Below are positions 32,102 to 41,456 of a DNA stretch of 64,000 nt, piece after piece. The notes beneath the pieces are model-generated. The model was not told the DNA's origin. It saw nothing but the letters and a program-made list of their open reading frames with translations, and made no database searches. Positions within the stretch are counted from its first letter, which is position 1, and every line of letters starts with the position of its first letter. Source of the DNA: Streptomyces rubradiris (GTDB lineage Bacteria; Actinomycetota; Actinomycetes; Streptomycetales; Streptomycetaceae); contig NZ_BNEA01000001.1 of the NCBI RefSeq assembly GCF_016860525.1, positions 186,001 through 250,000 on the forward strand, given 5' to 3'. A program made the position numbers and the translations under genes.

Positions 32102-33427
32102 TCAGACGCGGTAGCGGCGCAGTGCCGGGACGGCGCCGGCCAGGGCCAGCATCGCCACCACGACCAGGGCGCCGCCGCCCGCGACGGCGGCCCGCGGGCC
32201 GAAGGCGGCTCCGGCGGTGCCGTGCAGCACGTCGGCCAGTCGCGGCCCGCCCGCGACGACCACGGTGAACACCCCCTGCATCCGGCCGCGCATCTCGTCC
32301 GTCGCGGCCGACAGCAGGATGGCGCCGCGGAACACCATCGAGACCATGTCGGCGACGCCGGCCGCGGCGAGGAAGACCACCGCGATCCACAGGTTGCCGC
32401 TCAGCGCGAACCCGACGATGGCCACGCCCCAGCCGACGACCGCCCCGGTGACCATCCAGCCGTGCCGGCGGGCCCGCGAGAACACGCCGGAGAACAGGCC
32501 GCCCAGCACCGCGCCGACCGGGATGCCGGCGAACAGCACGCCCAGCGCCAGGCCCTCGCCGTAGGAACCGTAGGTCTCGGCGGCCAGCTGCGGGAACAGG
32601 GCGCGGGGCATGCCGAACACCATGGCGACGATGTCGGCGAGGAAGGACAGCAGCAGCACCTTGTGCCGGGAGATGTACCGGAACCCGTCGGCGATCTCGC
32701 GCAGCCCGGCCCGGCGGGTGCCGCTCCCGCCGAGCGGCGGCAGGGCGGGCAGCCGGAAGACGGCCCACACGGTCACGCACAGCGCGAGCGCGTCGATCAG
32801 ATACAGCTCCGGCAGCCCGATGAGCGGTATCAGCGCGCCGGCCAGCAGCGGGCCGGCCACCAGCGCGGTCTGCATCACCGTCGAGCCGAGCGCGTTCGCG
32901 GCCGGCAGCTGCCCGGCCGGGACCAGCCGGGCTATGGAGGCGCTGCGGGCGGGCGCGTTGAGGCCGAAGAACGCCTGTTGCAGCGCGAGCAGCACCATGA
33001 GCACGGGGACCGAGTCCAGGCCGGTGACGGCCTGCGCCCAGAACAGCAGCGAGGTCACCGCGATGCCGCTGTTGGTCACCAGCATCAGCTTGCGCCGGTC
33101 GACGGCGTCGGCGACCGCCCCGCCCCACAGCGCGAAGGCGACCATGGGCACCAGCCCGGCCAGGCTCGCGTAGCCGACCCAGGCCGAGGAGTGGGTGATG
33201 TCGTAGATCTGCTTGGGTACGGCGACGGCGGTCAGCTGGCTGCCGACGGAGGTGACGATGGTCGACGACCACAGCCGCCGGTAGGCGGGGATGCGCAGGG
33301 GGCGGGTGTCCATCGCCCAGCGGCGCCAGCCGCGCCGGGGCGGTTCCCCGGCCGCCGGCGCGCCGGTCGTGGTCTCGGTGCCGCCGCTCTCGCCGTTCTC
33401 GGTACTTCTGCTCTCGCTGGTGTCCAC
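32102..33427 (-). CDS. MFS transporter (DHA3-like)
   Basis: A 441-residue protein with about 12 hydrophobic segments. The N terminus before the first helix is long and charged. Motifs such as PKQIYDITHSSAWVGYASL and VADAVDRRKLMLVTN match the DHA3/enterobactin-exporter-like group. Export of a drug or siderophore is possible but the substrate is unknown. It reads leftward, convergent with the cNMP-binding gene. Confidence 0.85.
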   Translation of the reverse strand: MDTSESRSTENGESGGTETTTGAPAAGEPPRRGWRRWAMDTRPLRIPAYRRLWSSTIVTSVGSQLTAVAVPKQIYDITHSSAWVGYASLAGLVPMVAFALWGGAVADAVDRRKLMLVTNSGIAVTSLLFWAQAVTGLDSVPVLMVLLALQQAFFGLNAPARSASIARLVPAGQLPAANALGSTVMQTALVAGPLLAGALIPLIGLPELYLIDALALCVTVWAVFRLPALPPLGGSGTRRAGLREIADGFRYISRHKVLLLSFLADIVAMVFGMPRALFPQLAAETYGSYGEGLALGVLFAGIPVGAVLGGLFSGVFSRARRHGWMVTGAVVGWGVAIVGFALSGNLWIAVVFLAAAGVADMVSMVFRGAILLSAATDEMRGRMQGVFTVVVAGGPRLADVLHGTAGAAFGPRAAVAGGGALVVVAMLALAGAVPALRRYRV

Positions 33428-33513
33428 GGGTATCCTGGTTGCTCGTTACATCTTTTCGCTTCGTGAGGCTAACTGTCTCAGCGGCAACCAGCGGAACATC
33501 GAACGGGTTTCGG

Positions 33514-34128
33514 TCAGGCCCCGGCGACCAGGCTCACGCCCAGCACCAGCATGGTGGCGGCGACCAGCCCGTCGAGCACCCGCCAGGCGCCGGGCCGGGC
33601 CAGGTACCGGCCGAGCAGCCGGGCGCCGAAGCCGAGGGCGGTGAACCAGCACAGGCTGGCGAGCGCGGCGCCGAGCCCGAACGTCCAGCGCAGCGGGCCC
33701 CGGTCGGCGGCCAGCGAGCCGAGCAGGAACACGGTGTCCAGATAGACGTGCGGGTTCAGCCAGGTCATCGCCAGGCAGGTGAGCACGGCCCGGCGCCGGG
33801 AGCCGGCCGCCTCGCCCTCCGCGCGCAGTCCCGTGCCCGGCGTGAGCACCCGGCGGGCGGCCAGGACGCCGTAGCACATCAGGAAGAGGCCGCCGACGAC
33901 GCCGATCGCGCGGAGCGCGCCCGGCCAGGCCACGACCACCGCGCCGACCCCGCCGACGCCGAGCGCGATGAGCACCGCGTCGGACAGGGCGCAGATGCCG
34001 ACCACGGTGAGGACGGCGTGCCGGCGCACCCCCTGCCGCAGGACGAAGGCGTTCTGGGCGCCGATGGCGACGATCAGGGAGAGTCCGGTGCCGAATCCGG
34101 CGGCAGCGGCGGTCAGGGCGTGGTTCAT
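33514..34128 (-). CDS. LysE/ArgO-family amino-acid exporter
   Basis: A 204-residue membrane protein with about six helices and the LysE motif LIVAIGAQNAFVLRQGVRRH near residue 18. LysE/ArgO proteins export basic amino acids (lysine, arginine) when they accumulate. It diverges from a LysR-type ArgP-like regulator, the standard regulator-exporter layout, so induction by lysine or arginine is expected. Confidence 0.9.
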   Translation of the reverse strand: MNHALTAAAAGFGTGLSLIVAIGAQNAFVLRQGVRRHAVLTVVGICALSDAVLIALGVGGVGAVVVAWPGALRAIGVVGGLFLMCYGVLAARRVLTPGTGLRAEGEAAGSRRRAVLTCLAMTWLNPHVYLDTVFLLGSLAADRGPLRWTFGLGAALASLCWFTALGFGARLLGRYLARPGAWRVLDGLVAATMLVLGVSLVAGA

Positions 34129-34200
34129 GCCGACGACGCTAGAGACACCGCGGTCTCAAGTACAGCTAATGATTTTTACGTACCCTTAGCACGCGTGATG

Positions 34201-35082
34201 ACAGAGCTTCCCGTGGAACAGGTCCGGACCCTGCTGGCCGTGGTGGACGAGGGCACCTTCGACGCTGCCGCCGCCGCGCTGCACGTGACACCGTCGGCGG
34301 TCAGCCAGCGGGTCAAGGCCCTGGAACAGCGCACCGGCCGGGTGCTGCTCCAGCGCACCAGACCGGTACGGCCCACGGAGTCCGGCGCGGTGCTGGTGCG
34401 GTTCGCCCGGCAGCTCGCCCGGCTGGAGCGGGACGCCTGGGGCGAGCTGGGGCTGGACGGCACCGGGGAGGCCACGCGGGTGTCGGTCGCGGTGAACGCG
34501 GACTCGCTGGCGACCTGGTTCCTGCCGGCCCTGTCCCAGGTCGCGGACCTCTGCTTCGAGCTGCACCGGGAGGACGAGGACCACACGGCGGCGCTGCTGC
34601 GCGAGGGCCTGGTGATGGCGGCGGTGACCTCCTCGCCCGACCCGGTCCCCGGCTGCGCGGTCCGCCCGCTGGGCCGGATGCGGTATCTGCCGGTGGCCGC
34701 GCCGGAGTTCGTCGCGGACCGGCTGGCGGGCCGGCCGGCGGCACAGGCGCTGGCCGGGGCGCCCGTGGTGGTCTTCGACCGCAAGGACGACTTCCAGGAC
34801 GACTTCGCCCGCCGGCTCGGCCATGCCTCGGCCGGCCCGTTCCGGCACCAGGTACCGACTTCGGAGGGGTTCCTGGACGCGGTCGTCGCGGGGCTGGGCT
34901 GGGGCATGGTCCCGGAGGTCCAGGCCGGGCCGCTGCTGGCGCGCGGGCGGCTGACCGTGCTGGTCCCGGGCGAGCACACCGATGTCGCCCTCTACTGGCA
35001 GCAGTGGAGACTGCACTCCCCCGCGCTGGCGGCCCTGGCCGACGCGGTGACGGCCACGGCGGCGCGGGCACTGCGCCGCTGA
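34201..35082 (+). CDS. LysR-family regulator, ArgP-like
   Basis: A 293-residue LysR-type protein with N-terminal winged helix (QVRTLLAVVDEGTFDAAAAA, SAVSQRVKALEQRTG) and a C-terminal co-inducer domain. It matches ArgP/LysG, the activator of the divergent LysE/ArgO exporter. A GTG three bases upstream could also start it. The 72-base gap holds GAGAC-N6-GTCTC at 34142-34157, one candidate site. Confidence 0.88.
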   Translation, partial: TELPVEQVRTLLAVVDEGTFDAAAAALHVTPSAVSQRVKALEQRTGRVLLQRTRPVRPTESGAVLVRFARQLARLERDAWGELGLDGTGEATRVSVAVNADSLATWFLPALSQVADLCFELHREDEDHTAALLREGLVMAAVTSSPDPVPGCAVRPLGRMRYLPVAAPEFVADRLAGRPAAQALAGAPVVVFDRKDDFQDDFARRLGHASAGPFRHQVPTSEGFLDAVVAGLGWGMVPEVQAGPLLARGRLTVLVPGEHTDVALYWQQWRLHSPALAALADAVTATAARALRR

Positions 35083-35330
35083 GCGGCGCCGGAGCCGTCC
35101 GAACTGCCCGGCGGGGGCTGGCGGTAGCGTCCGTGGGGCCCCATCCGCCCCCGCTGCCCTGCCGGTTGGCCGGCCGCGGTCGTCGCGCGACCGGTGTCCG
35201 GGCCACCGCGAGGCCATCTTCCCGGGATCGCCCGGCGGTTGTGCCGTTTCACGTCCTCCCGACCGGTCACCCGGACGCGAGAACGCCTACGACAGGCACG
35301 GACGACTTCCACCGATCCAGGAGACTTCCG

Positions 35331-35585
35331 ATGGACAACTGGCGCGACCATGCCGCGTGCCGTCACGAGGATCCCGATCTGTTCTTCCCGGTCGGGACGA
35401 CCGGCCCGGCGCAGGTCCAGACCGAGCGGGCGAAGGCGGTGTGCGGGCGCTGCCCGGTCCGCGAGCAGTGCCTGGACTGGGCGCTGGACACGGGCCAGAC
35501 CCTCGGCGTGTGGGGCGGCACCACCGAGCTGGAGCGCCGGGCGCTGCACCGGCGCCGGGCCCGCTCCCGGCCCCGCTCCGGGTGA
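35331..35585 (+). CDS. WhiB-family iron-sulfur regulator
   Basis: An 84-residue WhiB-like protein. The [4Fe-4S] ligands are C10, C38, C41 and C47, followed by the GVWGG turn at 59-63 and a basic C terminus. Small WhiB proteins bind the principal sigma factor and adjust transcription in response to redox signals. Its length and spacing resemble WblE. AGGAGA precedes the ATG. A second, fused WhiB lies in the prophage at 59394-59960. Confidence 0.92.
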   Translation: MDNWRDHAACRHEDPDLFFPVGTTGPAQVQTERAKAVCGRCPVREQCLDWALDTGQTLGVWGGTTELERRALHRRRARSRPRSG

Positions 35586-35648
35586 CCTGCGGGCCCGCGG
35601 GCATCCAGGGACGGCGGCCCTCCCGGCACGGGGTCCCCGCCGCGCGGC

Positions 35649-36098
35649 TCAGCCGCCCTTGCGGCGCAGGGTCCCCCACTCCCGCTCCTGGCGGGTCACC
35701 TCGTCCCGGGCCTCCTCGATCACGTTCTCGGCGATCCAGCACAGCGGCTCGACGTCGGCCACGAGCGGCTCGTTGTCGGGGCCCCGGCCGGTCTCCCGGC
35801 CCCTCAGGACCCAGGGCCGCACGCCGGGCCCCTTGTCGTGCGGCAGGTGCGCGTAGTCGTAGAGCCGACGGGCCACCCACAGCTCGACCGACCGGCCGTC
35901 CCACCACTGCTCCACGTCGAGCGGGTTGGCGGACAGCCCGGGCATGGACACGCCGGTCAGCTCGTCGGTGCTGGACACCTTGTGGAGATCGGTGCCGGGC
36001 CCCTTGGACCACCGCACGTACAGTCCCTGGTGGCGTCGCACCAGACCGGCCGCGTCGGCGAGCGTGGTCACGACCGGCAGGTCGTCCGGTGCGCTCAT
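35649..36098 (-). CDS. DUF6098-like protein
   Basis: A 149-residue protein with LYVRWSKGPGTDL, LPGLSANPLDVEQWW and PLCWIAENVIEEA, a pattern I associate with the Streptomyces DUF6098 family of unknown function. No membrane segment is visible. It is convergent with the WhiB gene. Confidence 0.7.
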   Translation of the reverse strand: MSAPDDLPVVTTLADAAGLVRRHQGLYVRWSKGPGTDLHKVSSTDELTGVSMPGLSANPLDVEQWWDGRSVELWVARRLYDYAHLPHDKGPGVRPWVLRGRETGRGPDNEPLVADVEPLCWIAENVIEEARDEVTRQEREWGTLRRKGG

Positions 36099-36246
36099 GG
36101 CTTGACCTCCCTGTGCTGCGCGTACGCGACGCGACCGGAGTACCCCGGCCGCGCGCCGGAAATCGGACGGCGGCGCTCCGCTCCGGTTCCCGGGGCTCGC
36201 CGCCCGGCCCCCGCCGGGGGCGGTGGAGCGGGCACCGGTCCGGATG

Positions 36247-37680
36247 TCAGGCGCGGTCCGGCTTGCCCGGCGCGTACAGCCAGGTGCGGAACAGCCCCGC
36301 CAGCCGCTTGCCCGAGATCCGCTCGGCCAGCGTGACGAACTGGGCGGTGGTGCCGTGTCCGCCGCGGCGCCCGTCCGCCCAGGCGCGCAGGATGCGGAAG
36401 AAGTCCCGGTCGCCGACGGCCCGCCGCAGCGCGTGCAGGGCCATGGCGCCGCGCTCGTAGACGGGCGTGCCGAACAGGTGCTCGCCGCTGCCGGGGTCGC
36501 CGGGCGGGTAGGCCCACAGGGCGTCGCCGGCGGGGCGGGCGTAGCGGGCGTCGAAGGTTTGCTGGGCGCTCGGGCCGCCGTGCTGCTCGGAGTGGAGCCA
36601 CTCGGCGTAGGTGGCGAAGCCCTCGTTCAGCCAGATGTCCCGCCAGGCGGTGAGGGAGACGGAGTCTCCGAACCACTGGTGGGCGCTCTCGTGGACGAGG
36701 GTGCCGAGGTCGGGCGCGGAGTCGTAGACCGGGCGGGTCTGGGTCTCCAGGGCGTAGCCGACGTCCGGGGCGTGATCGACGAGGGAACCGGCGGCCCGGA
36801 ACGGGTACGGTCCGAAGAGCCGGCTCTCCCACTCCAGCACGGACGGCAGCTTCTTCAGCACGGGCGCGGCGGCGCGCGCCTCGCGGGGGTCCACGGCGTT
36901 GAACACCTGGATGCCGTCACGGGTGGTGTACCGCTCGGTGCGGAACCTGCCGATGGTGGCGGTGGCCAGGTAGGCGGCCATCGGCTCGGTCTGGCGCCAG
37001 CGGAAGGTGGTCCTGCCGTGGGCGGTGCGCTGCCCGAGGAGGACGCCGTTGGCGACGGCGGTGTGGCCCCGCGGCACGGTGAGCGTGAAGTCGTACGACG
37101 CCTTGTCCTTCGGGTGGCCGTTCGCCGGGAACCAGGTCATGGCGCCCTGGGGTTGGCCGGCGACGAACGCGCCGTCGTCGGTGGGGATCCAGCCGTCCGG
37201 TGAGCCGTCGGGGTCGGTGACCGGCTCGGGCGTGCCGTGGTAGGTGACGGCGACCCGGAAGTCGCGGCCCTTCGCCCGCGCGGCGGGCGGGGTGACGACG
37301 AGTTCCCGTCCGTCGCGGGCGAAGCGGGCGGTCCGGCCGTCGACCGTGACCCGGGTGACGGTCAGCCCGGACAGGTCGAGGTCGAAGCGGGTCAGCCGCC
37401 GGGTGGCGCGGGCGGTGAGGACCGCGGTGCCGTCGAGGCGCCGGCCGGCCGGGTCGTAACGGAGCGTCAGGTCGTAGTGGCGCACGTCGTAGCCGCCGTT
37501 GCCGCTGAGCGGGAAGTACGGGTCGCCCGCGCCCGGCGAGCCGGTGGTGCCGGGTGCCGTGCTCCTCGCCACCAGCGGGGCCGCGGCCCCGGTGGTGGCG
37601 AGGAGCGCGGCCAGGGCGACGGGGACGGTGGCGAGGACGGCGGTACGGCGGCGGACGGGCTGTCTGCGCGGTGGCGTCAC
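36247..37680 (-). CDS. M1-family aminopeptidase, secreted
   Basis: About 477 residues. The N terminus is a signal peptide (RRRTAVLATVPVALAALLA). The zinc site is HESAHQWFGDS near residue 330 with the third ligand in NEGFATYAEW 18 residues later. M1 enzymes remove N-terminal residues from peptides; this one is probably extracellular or surface-anchored. The GTG at 37680 was chosen because GAGGAG lies just upstream. The usual GAMEN exopeptidase motif is not obvious (ALETQ occupies the position). Confidence 0.88.
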   Translation of the reverse strand: MTPPRRQPVRRRTAVLATVPVALAALLATTGAAAPLVARSTAPGTTGSPGAGDPYFPLSGNGGYDVRHYDLTLRYDPAGRRLDGTAVLTARATRRLTRFDLDLSGLTVTRVTVDGRTARFARDGRELVVTPPAARAKGRDFRVAVTYHGTPEPVTDPDGSPDGWIPTDDGAFVAGQPQGAMTWFPANGHPKDKASYDFTLTVPRGHTAVANGVLLGQRTAHGRTTFRWRQTEPMAAYLATATIGRFRTERYTTRDGIQVFNAVDPREARAAAPVLKKLPSVLEWESRLFGPYPFRAAGSLVDHAPDVGYALETQTRPVYDSAPDLGTLVHESAHQWFGDSVSLTAWRDIWLNEGFATYAEWLHSEQHGGPSAQQTFDARYARPAGDALWAYPPGDPGSGEHLFGTPVYERGAMALHALRRAVGDRDFFRILRAWADGRRGGHGTTAQFVTLAERISGKRLAGLFRTWLYAPGKPDRA

Positions 37681-37859
37681 ATGCGCTCCTCGGTCAGTGG
37701 CCGGTGATCGACTGGCCGTCAGCGTAGGCGGGTCGCCGCCCCCGATCCGCCCTTCTTCCGGTTTCCTCCGGTCGAGTCGCGTCGCGTCGCCGCCCGGTGG
37801 GCGGCGGGGCACGCAGTACGCTCGCGGCACCGTCCCCGTCCCGGAAGGAGCCCCGTGCC

Positions 37860-38210
37860 GTGAGCGTGCGCCTGCGCCGGATCTACGAACCGCCCGAGCC
37901 CGACGACGGTCTGCGCGTGCTGGTGGACCGGCTGTGGCCGCGCGGCCTCGCCAAGGACGAGGCGCACGTGGACGAGTGGCCGAAGGGGCTGACGCCGTCG
38001 GCGGAGCTGCGCGAGTGGTACCACGCGGGCGAGGGGTCGTACGAGGAGTTCCGCCGCCGCTACGAGGCGGAGCTGGACGCGCCGGAGGCCGCCCGGCTGC
38101 TCGACGGCCTGCGCGCGTCGGCCGGCAACGGGCCCGTGACCCTCCTGACGGCGTCGAAGCGGCCGGAGGAGAGCCACGCGCGGGTCCTGCTGGAGCTGCT
38201 CCGGGGCTGA
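37860..38210 (+). CDS. DUF488-family protein
   Basis: A 116-residue protein with the DUF488 signature VLVDRLWPRGLAKDEA, DEWPKGLTPS and VTLLTASK. The function is unknown. The GTG at 37860 follows GGAAGGAG. It diverges from the M1 peptidase and converges on the FAD-dehydrogenase gene. Confidence 0.88.
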   Translation: MSVRLRRIYEPPEPDDGLRVLVDRLWPRGLAKDEAHVDEWPKGLTPSAELREWYHAGEGSYEEFRRRYEAELDAPEAARLLDGLRASAGNGPVTLLTASKRPEESHARVLLELLRG

Positions 38211-38229
38211 GCCGCGGTCCGCGCCTGCC

Positions 38230-38291
38230 GCCGAAGTTCAGCCCGTGTGCCGGGGTTCAGCCGGTGAGCCGAAGCTCAGCCCGTGTGCCGG
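38230..38291. repeat. Short imperfect tandem repeat at a gene 3' end
   Basis: CCGAAGTTCAGCCCGTGTGC at 38230 recurs as CCGAAGCTCAGCCCGTGTGC at 38269, with a more diverged GTTCAGCCGGTGAGCC copy between. The last copy contains the stop and final codons of the FAD-dehydrogenase gene, so the 3' end of that gene has been partly duplicated downstream. Confidence 0.7.
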
Positions 38292-39949
38292 GCCGCGTGC
38301 CGGCCCGCCGCCCGGCCGGAGAACAGGCAGCCGCCGAGGAAGGTGCCCTCCAGGGCGTTGTAGCCGTGCACCCCGCCGCCGCCGAACCCGGCGACCTCGC
38401 CCGCCGCGTACAGCCCCTCGATGGGGGTGCCGTCGGTGCCGAGGGCCCGGGAGTCCAGGTCGGTCTGGATGCCGCCGAGGGTCTTGCGGGTCAGCACGTG
38501 CAGCCGGACGCCGATGAGGGGGCCCGCGGCCGGATCGAGGACGCGGTGCGGGGCGGCGACCCGGCCGAGCCGGTCGCCGATGTAGCGGCGGGCGTTGCGG
38601 ATGCCCTGGACCTGGGCGTCCTTGCTGTAGGGGTTGGCGATCTGCGCGTCCCGGGCCTCGATCTGGCGGCGCACCTCGGCGGCGTCCAGCAGTCGCTCGC
38701 CGGTCAGGCCGTTCATCTTCTCCACCAGCCGTTCCAGGCTGTCCGCGGTGACGAAGTCCTCGCCCTTGTCCAGGAAGGCGCGCACGGGTCCCGGGGCGCC
38801 CTTGCCGAGCAGCCGGTCGCGCAGCACGGCCCTGCGGTCCTTGGCGGTGATGTCGGGGTTCTGCTCGGAGCCGGAGAGCGCGAACTCCTTCTCGATGATC
38901 TTCCGGGTGAGGATGAACCAGGAGTGGTCGTAGCCGGCGATGTCCTCGGTGGTGCGCAGGTACTTCAGGGTGCTGAGCGTGTCGTAGCCGGGCAGGCAGG
39001 GGTCGGGCAGGCGGCGGCCGAGGGCGTCGAGCCAGACGGACGACGGTCCGGGCAGGATGCGGATGCCGTGGCCGGGCCAGATCGGGTCCCAGTTGTGCAG
39101 GCCCTCGGTGTAGTGCCACATGCGGTCGCGGTTGACGAGCCGTACGCCGGCCTCGGCGCTGATGTCGAGCATGCGGCCGTCGACGTAGGCCGGGACGCCG
39201 GTGACCATCCGGGCGGGGGGCGTGCCGAGCCGCTCGGGCCAGTAGCGGCGGACGATGTCGTGGTCCGCGCCGATGCCGCCGGTGGTCACGACGACGGCCT
39301 GGGCGGTCAGTTCGAAGTCGCCGGCGCGGTCGCGGCCGGAGGCGACGCCGCGCGGGGAGTCGTCGGGGGTGAGGACCGTGCCGCGCACCCCGCGTGCCGT
39401 GCCGCCCTCGACGACCAGTTCGTCCACCCGGTGGCGGTGGTGGAAGGTCAGCAGGCCGTCCCGGGCGGCCTGCCGGGCGGAGCGGACGAAGGGTTCGACC
39501 ACGCCGGTGCCGGTGCCCCAGGCGATGTGGAAGCGGGGCACGGAGTTGCCGTGCCCGTCGGCCCGCAGGTCGCCGCGCTCGGCCCAGCCGACGGTGGGCA
39601 GCAGCTCGATGCCGTGCCCGGCGAGCCAGGACCGCTTCTCCCCCGCCGCCCACTCGACGTACGCGCGGGCCCAGCGCACCGCCCAGGAGTCCTCGTCCGC
39701 GAGCCGGTCGAAGCGCGCGCTGCCCTGCCAGTCGCTCCAGGCGAGGCCGAAGGAGTCCTTGATGCCGAGCCGGCGCTGCTCGGGCGAGCCGACGAGGAAG
39801 AGGCCGCCGAAGGACCAGAACGCCTGGCCGCCGAGGTTGGCGGCGTTCTCCTGGTCGACCAGGGCCACCCGGCGGCCCCGGCTGGTGAGTTCGTGCGCGG
39901 CGACGAGCCCGGCGAGGCCCGCTCCGACGACGATGACGTCCGCGTCCAT
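38276..39949 (-). CDS. FAD-binding dehydrogenase (fumarate reductase/KstD type)
   Basis: A 557-residue flavoprotein. The FAD-binding motif VIVVGAGLAGLVAAHEL is at the N terminus and the closing segment ALEGTFLGGCLFSGRAAG at the C terminus. It belongs to the FAD_binding_2 family with ketosteroid dehydrogenases and fumarate reductases; the true substrate is unknown. AGGAAAGGA precedes the ATG. It lies downstream of a TetR gene on the same strand (129-base gap), so the pair may be one autoregulated unit. Confidence 0.86.
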   Translation of the reverse strand: MDADVIVVGAGLAGLVAAHELTSRGRRVALVDQENAANLGGQAFWSFGGLFLVGSPEQRRLGIKDSFGLAWSDWQGSARFDRLADEDSWAVRWARAYVEWAAGEKRSWLAGHGIELLPTVGWAERGDLRADGHGNSVPRFHIAWGTGTGVVEPFVRSARQAARDGLLTFHHRHRVDELVVEGGTARGVRGTVLTPDDSPRGVASGRDRAGDFELTAQAVVVTTGGIGADHDIVRRYWPERLGTPPARMVTGVPAYVDGRMLDISAEAGVRLVNRDRMWHYTEGLHNWDPIWPGHGIRILPGPSSVWLDALGRRLPDPCLPGYDTLSTLKYLRTTEDIAGYDHSWFILTRKIIEKEFALSGSEQNPDITAKDRRAVLRDRLLGKGAPGPVRAFLDKGEDFVTADSLERLVEKMNGLTGERLLDAAEVRRQIEARDAQIANPYSKDAQVQGIRNARRYIGDRLGRVAAPHRVLDPAAGPLIGVRLHVLTRKTLGGIQTDLDSRALGTDGTPIEGLYAAGEVAGFGGGGVHGYNALEGTFLGGCLFSGRAAGRHAARHTG

Positions 39950-40078
39950 GGTGTGTGTCCTTTCCTCGGGGTGGCCGTCGGGGGCTCGGGACTCGGGAGT
40001 GCTGTGCGGCGGGCAGCGAGGGGGCTCGTCGGGGTGCACGCGGCGGGCGGGGTGCTCGTCGGCGGGCTCGTTCCGGCG

Positions 40079-40708
40079 TCACGCCGGGATGCGGCTGCCG
40101 TCCGTCAGCAGCGCGGTGAGCAGCCGGGCCAGCCAGGCCCGGGCGGCCTCGACGTCCCGGTCCAGCAGCAGCTGGGTGGTGACGCCGTCGTAGGCGGCGA
40201 CCACGGCGCGCGCGGCGGCGTCCGCGTCACCGAGGACGGCGGGCAGCGCGGTGTGCCCCCGGGCCCGGGCGAGCCGGTCGGCGATGGCCGCGCGGAGCCG
40301 GGCCCGGTGGTCGAGCAGGGTGCGGGCGACGGCCGGGTCCCGGGCGGCATGCACCAGGAAGTCGGTCTTCACCAGCAGCCAGTCCACGTCGAGCAGCAGC
40401 ACCTCGGTGACCCGGTCCACGGAGGCGGGGACGTCCAGGTCCGGCCCGTCCTGGGCGAGCGCGTCGGCGACCTGGCCGGCGATCAGGTCCGCGCGCTCCC
40501 GGTAGAGGGCGAAGAACAGCTCGTCCAGGGTGGCGAAGTTGGAGTAGAAGGCGCCCCGGCTGAATCCGGCCGCCTCGCAGACCTCCTCGATGGTGACCCG
40601 CCCGAACCCCTTCGCCGCGAACACGGCGAACGCGGCGTCGAGCAGCCGGGCCCGGGTGTGTGCCCGGCGCCGGGTGACACGCGCGGGCGACCGTTCCGCC
40701 GGTTCCAT
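40079..40708 (-). CDS. TetR-family transcriptional regulator
   Basis: A 209-residue TetR-type protein with the helix-turn-helix LLDAAFAVFAAKGFGRVTIE and CEAAGFSRGAFYSNF. The ATG at 40708 was chosen; upstream in-frame sequence has no conserved character. A 39-bp near-perfect palindrome lies 16 bases upstream, between this gene and alkB, so it is likely to repress itself, the FAD dehydrogenase, and possibly alkB. Confidence 0.9.
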   Translation of the reverse strand: MEPAERSPARVTRRRAHTRARLLDAAFAVFAAKGFGRVTIEEVCEAAGFSRGAFYSNFATLDELFFALYRERADLIAGQVADALAQDGPDLDVPASVDRVTEVLLLDVDWLLVKTDFLVHAARDPAVARTLLDHRARLRAAIADRLARARGHTALPAVLGDADAAARAVVAAYDGVTTQLLLDRDVEAARAWLARLLTALLTDGSRIPA

Positions 40709-40723
40709 CCGACCGTCCTCTCG

Positions 40724-40762
40724 TTCGATACGCGAATGTATCGAATACATCCGTGTATCGAA
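40724..40762. promoter_or_regulatory. 39-bp palindromic operator between TetR and alkB
   Basis: The sequence from TTCGATAC at 40724 to GTATCGAA at 40762 is symmetrical about base 40743, with 16 of 19 positions pairing. It includes three copies of TATCGA-like half-sites. Its length and position between divergent genes fit binding of two TetR dimers. Confidence 0.75.
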
Positions 40763-40826
40763 AGGGTCCGAACGCCGCCGGTGATCAAATTGAACGCATT
40801 TTCGATTCCCGGAGTAGGCTGGCCCC

Positions 40827-41456
40827 ATGGCCACGCACCTCCAGGGCTCCCTGTTCGACCAGACCGACGAGCTGCGGCTCGGCCCGCTGGACGCGCTGCG
40901 CCGGACCGGGCTGGGCGCGGGGGCCTGGATCGACGTCCTGCCGGGCTGGCTGAGCGGCGCCGACGCGCTGTTCGAACGGCTCGCGGCCGAGGTGCCGTGG
41001 CGGGCGGAGCGCCGGAAGATGTACGACAACGTCGTCGCCGTACCCCGGCTGCTGGCCCACTACGGCGAGGGCGACCCGCTCCCCCACCCGGTGCTGGACG
41101 AGGCCCGCGCCGTGCTCTCCCGGCACTACGCCGAGGAGCTCGGCGAGCCGTTCACGACCGCCGGGCTGTGCTACTACCGGGACGGCCGGGACAGCGTAGC
41201 CTGGCACGGGGACCGCATCGGACGGGGCGCCCGCGAGGACACCATGGTCGCGATCCTCTCCGTCGGCGCGCCCCGCGACCTGCTGCTGCGCCCGGCGGGC
41301 GGCGGCGGCCCGACGGTGCGCCGGCCGCTCGGGCACGGCGACCTGATCGTGATGGGCGGCTCGTGCCAGCGCACCTGGGAGCACTGCGTCCCCAAGACCG
41401 GCCGGGCCACCGGACCGCGCATCAGCGTCCAGTTCCGGCCACACGGCGTACGGTGA
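40827..41456 (+). CDS. alkB: AlkB-type 2-oxoglutarate/Fe(II) dioxygenase
   Basis: A 209-residue protein of the AlkB family, which oxidatively removes alkyl lesions from DNA or RNA bases. The iron ligands are H and D of WHGDRIGR with the distal H in WEHCVPK, and the 2-oxoglutarate arginine is in RISVQFR at the C terminus. It diverges from the TetR gene over the palindrome. TTGAAC at 40790 and TAGGCT at 40815 could be promoter hexamers, but the 19-base spacing is long. Confidence 0.9.
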   Translation: MATHLQGSLFDQTDELRLGPLDALRRTGLGAGAWIDVLPGWLSGADALFERLAAEVPWRAERRKMYDNVVAVPRLLAHYGEGDPLPHPVLDEARAVLSRHYAEELGEPFTTAGLCYYRDGRDSVAWHGDRIGRGAREDTMVAILSVGAPRDLLLRPAGGGGPTVRRPLGHGDLIVMGGSCQRTWEHCVPKTGRATGPRISVQFRPHGVR

